Below, in pieces: positions 63,749-64,000 of a DNA stretch of 64,000 nt (position 1 is the stretch's first letter; every line of letters starts with the position of its first letter). This DNA is from Flavobacteriales bacterium. GTDB taxonomy: Bacteria > Bacteroidota > Bacteroidia > Flavobacteriales > CAJXXR01. The notes under the pieces are model-generated. The model saw only the letters and a program-made list of their open reading frames with translations. It was not told where the DNA came from and did no database searches. The DNA lies in assembly GCA_025210805.1 (NCBI GenBank), contig JAOAQX010000023.1, positions 1 to 64,000 of the forward strand. The letters are read 5' to 3'. The position numbers and the translations under genes are program-made.

Positions 63749-63770
63749 AATTATTTCTTATAATAATTAT
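63747..63770. promoter_or_regulatory. inverted repeat overlapping the LysR start
   Basis: ATAATTATT (63747-63755) and AATAATTAT (63762-63770) form a perfect 9-bp inverted repeat with a 6-bp spacer, overlapping the LysR start codon. LysR regulators usually bind T-N11-A type dyads near their own promoter, so this is a candidate operator for autoregulation. Confidence 0.5.
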
Positions 63771-63783
63771 TCAAAATTAGTAT

Positions 63784-63814
63784 TTTGACGATATAAATAT
63801 ACAACATACTTTTG
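63784..63814 (+). promoter_or_regulatory. promoter of the short-chain dehydrogenase gene
   Basis: TTTG (63784-63787), a 19-bp spacer and TACTTTTG (63807-63814) form a full Bacteroidota promoter, 56 bp upstream of the ATG at 63871. It lies 14 bp beyond the inverted repeat, a layout consistent with LysR-type control. Confidence 0.75.
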
Positions 63815-63870
63815 TAATGTCTTTATTTAATTGACCTTATTGGTTATAAAGATTTAAAATACTTATTATC

Positions 63871-64000
63871 ATGAAAACTAGTAACAAATTAATTGTAATT
63901 ACCGGGGCAAGTTCAGGTTTCGGTTTAGAAATGGCAAAACAATTCGTTAAGGATGGTTACCCGTTACTTTTATTGGCTCGCAGAATTGAAAAAATGGAAG
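63871..64000 (+). CDS. short-chain dehydrogenase/reductase, 5' part
   Basis: The first 43 codons are within the window. MKTSNKLIVITGASSGFGLEMAKQF shows the TGxxxGxG cofactor-binding motif of classical SDRs, and LLLLARRIEKMEE continues the Rossmann fold with an Arg pair after the second strand, which favours NADP(H). The remainder and substrate are outside the window. It is divergent from the LysR gene. Confidence 0.88.
   Translation, partial: MKTSNKLIVITGASSGFGLEMAKQFVKDGYPLLLLARRIEKME

Overview
This is a chromosomal window from a low-G+C member of the Bacteroidota, most likely order Flavobacteriales. Three things support this. Type IX secretion (T9SS) genes are present (porQ, porX), together with two secreted proteins carrying the T9SS C-terminal sorting domain. 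Lineage-typical families occur (GWxTD, DUF4159, DUF4286, DUF4296, TIGR02757, SRPBCC-pyrE-NUDIX-coaD). Many transcription units are preceded by the Bacteroidota promoter boxes TTTG/TTG and TAnnTTTG. The genus cannot be named from the sequence alone.

Layout, left to right. Positions 1-470 hold a minus-strand tRNA-Asp array with two progressively decayed tRNA copies in its leader and a clear promoter. Then come a ppk1-ppx polyphosphate operon, a divergent SRP RNA gene (minus strand, 3645-3739) with its own promoter, and an envelope operon (GWxTD protein, lipid A-type acyltransferase, glycosyltransferase, secreted endonuclease I). Positions 8.2-12.5 kb carry porQ, an acetyltransferase, cvpA, two small unknown genes and pheS. 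From 12.8 to 27 kb lies a long minus-strand housekeeping stretch: cyclase, DUF4296, pyrC, polyprenol-phosphate mannosyltransferase, miaA, an unusual GNAT-like gene, a PafA-type phosphatase, frr, a Sua5/YciO protein, an FSA-type transaldolase, a class IV aminotransferase, tpiA, an orphan oligopeptide-type permease, lgt, queE and a lipoprotein esterase. From 27 to 44 kb are an ACMSD-like amidohydrolase, a methyltransferase, DUF4159, rsmE, panB, a 7TM-HD phosphohydrolase, fumC, the pyrE/NUDIX/coaD block, tsaE-porX, TIGR02757 and a Crp/Fnr regulator. A plus-strand block from 44 to 54.7 kb holds a glycosyltransferase, a 1098-residue T9SS cargo protein with 8 Cys-bracketed repeats, dusB, fmt, a GNAT, a cysteine-dioxygenase-like protein, a TPR protein, DUF4286 and a LolD-type ATPase. 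Then parE, a membrane protein gene and parC form an overlapping operon, followed by ychF.

The right end (61.3-64 kb) is a tRNA-Ser/Pro/Arg operon followed by a tRNA-Arg 3'-half remnant, a structured non-coding stretch, an unknown gene, a small gene broken at a 9-base homopolymer, and a LysR gene divergent from a short-chain dehydrogenase. This last part has the look of accessory DNA behind a tRNA locus.

Most of the window is ordinary core genome. I did not find a complete undescribed system such as a defence island, phage or biosynthetic cluster. The most unusual signals are non-coding. Three tRNA remnants at two separate tRNA loci all have a longer perfect hairpin where the anticodon arm should be. 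The SRP RNA has an apical loop that does not match the usual GGAA. The cargo protein shows a two-level repeat expansion.
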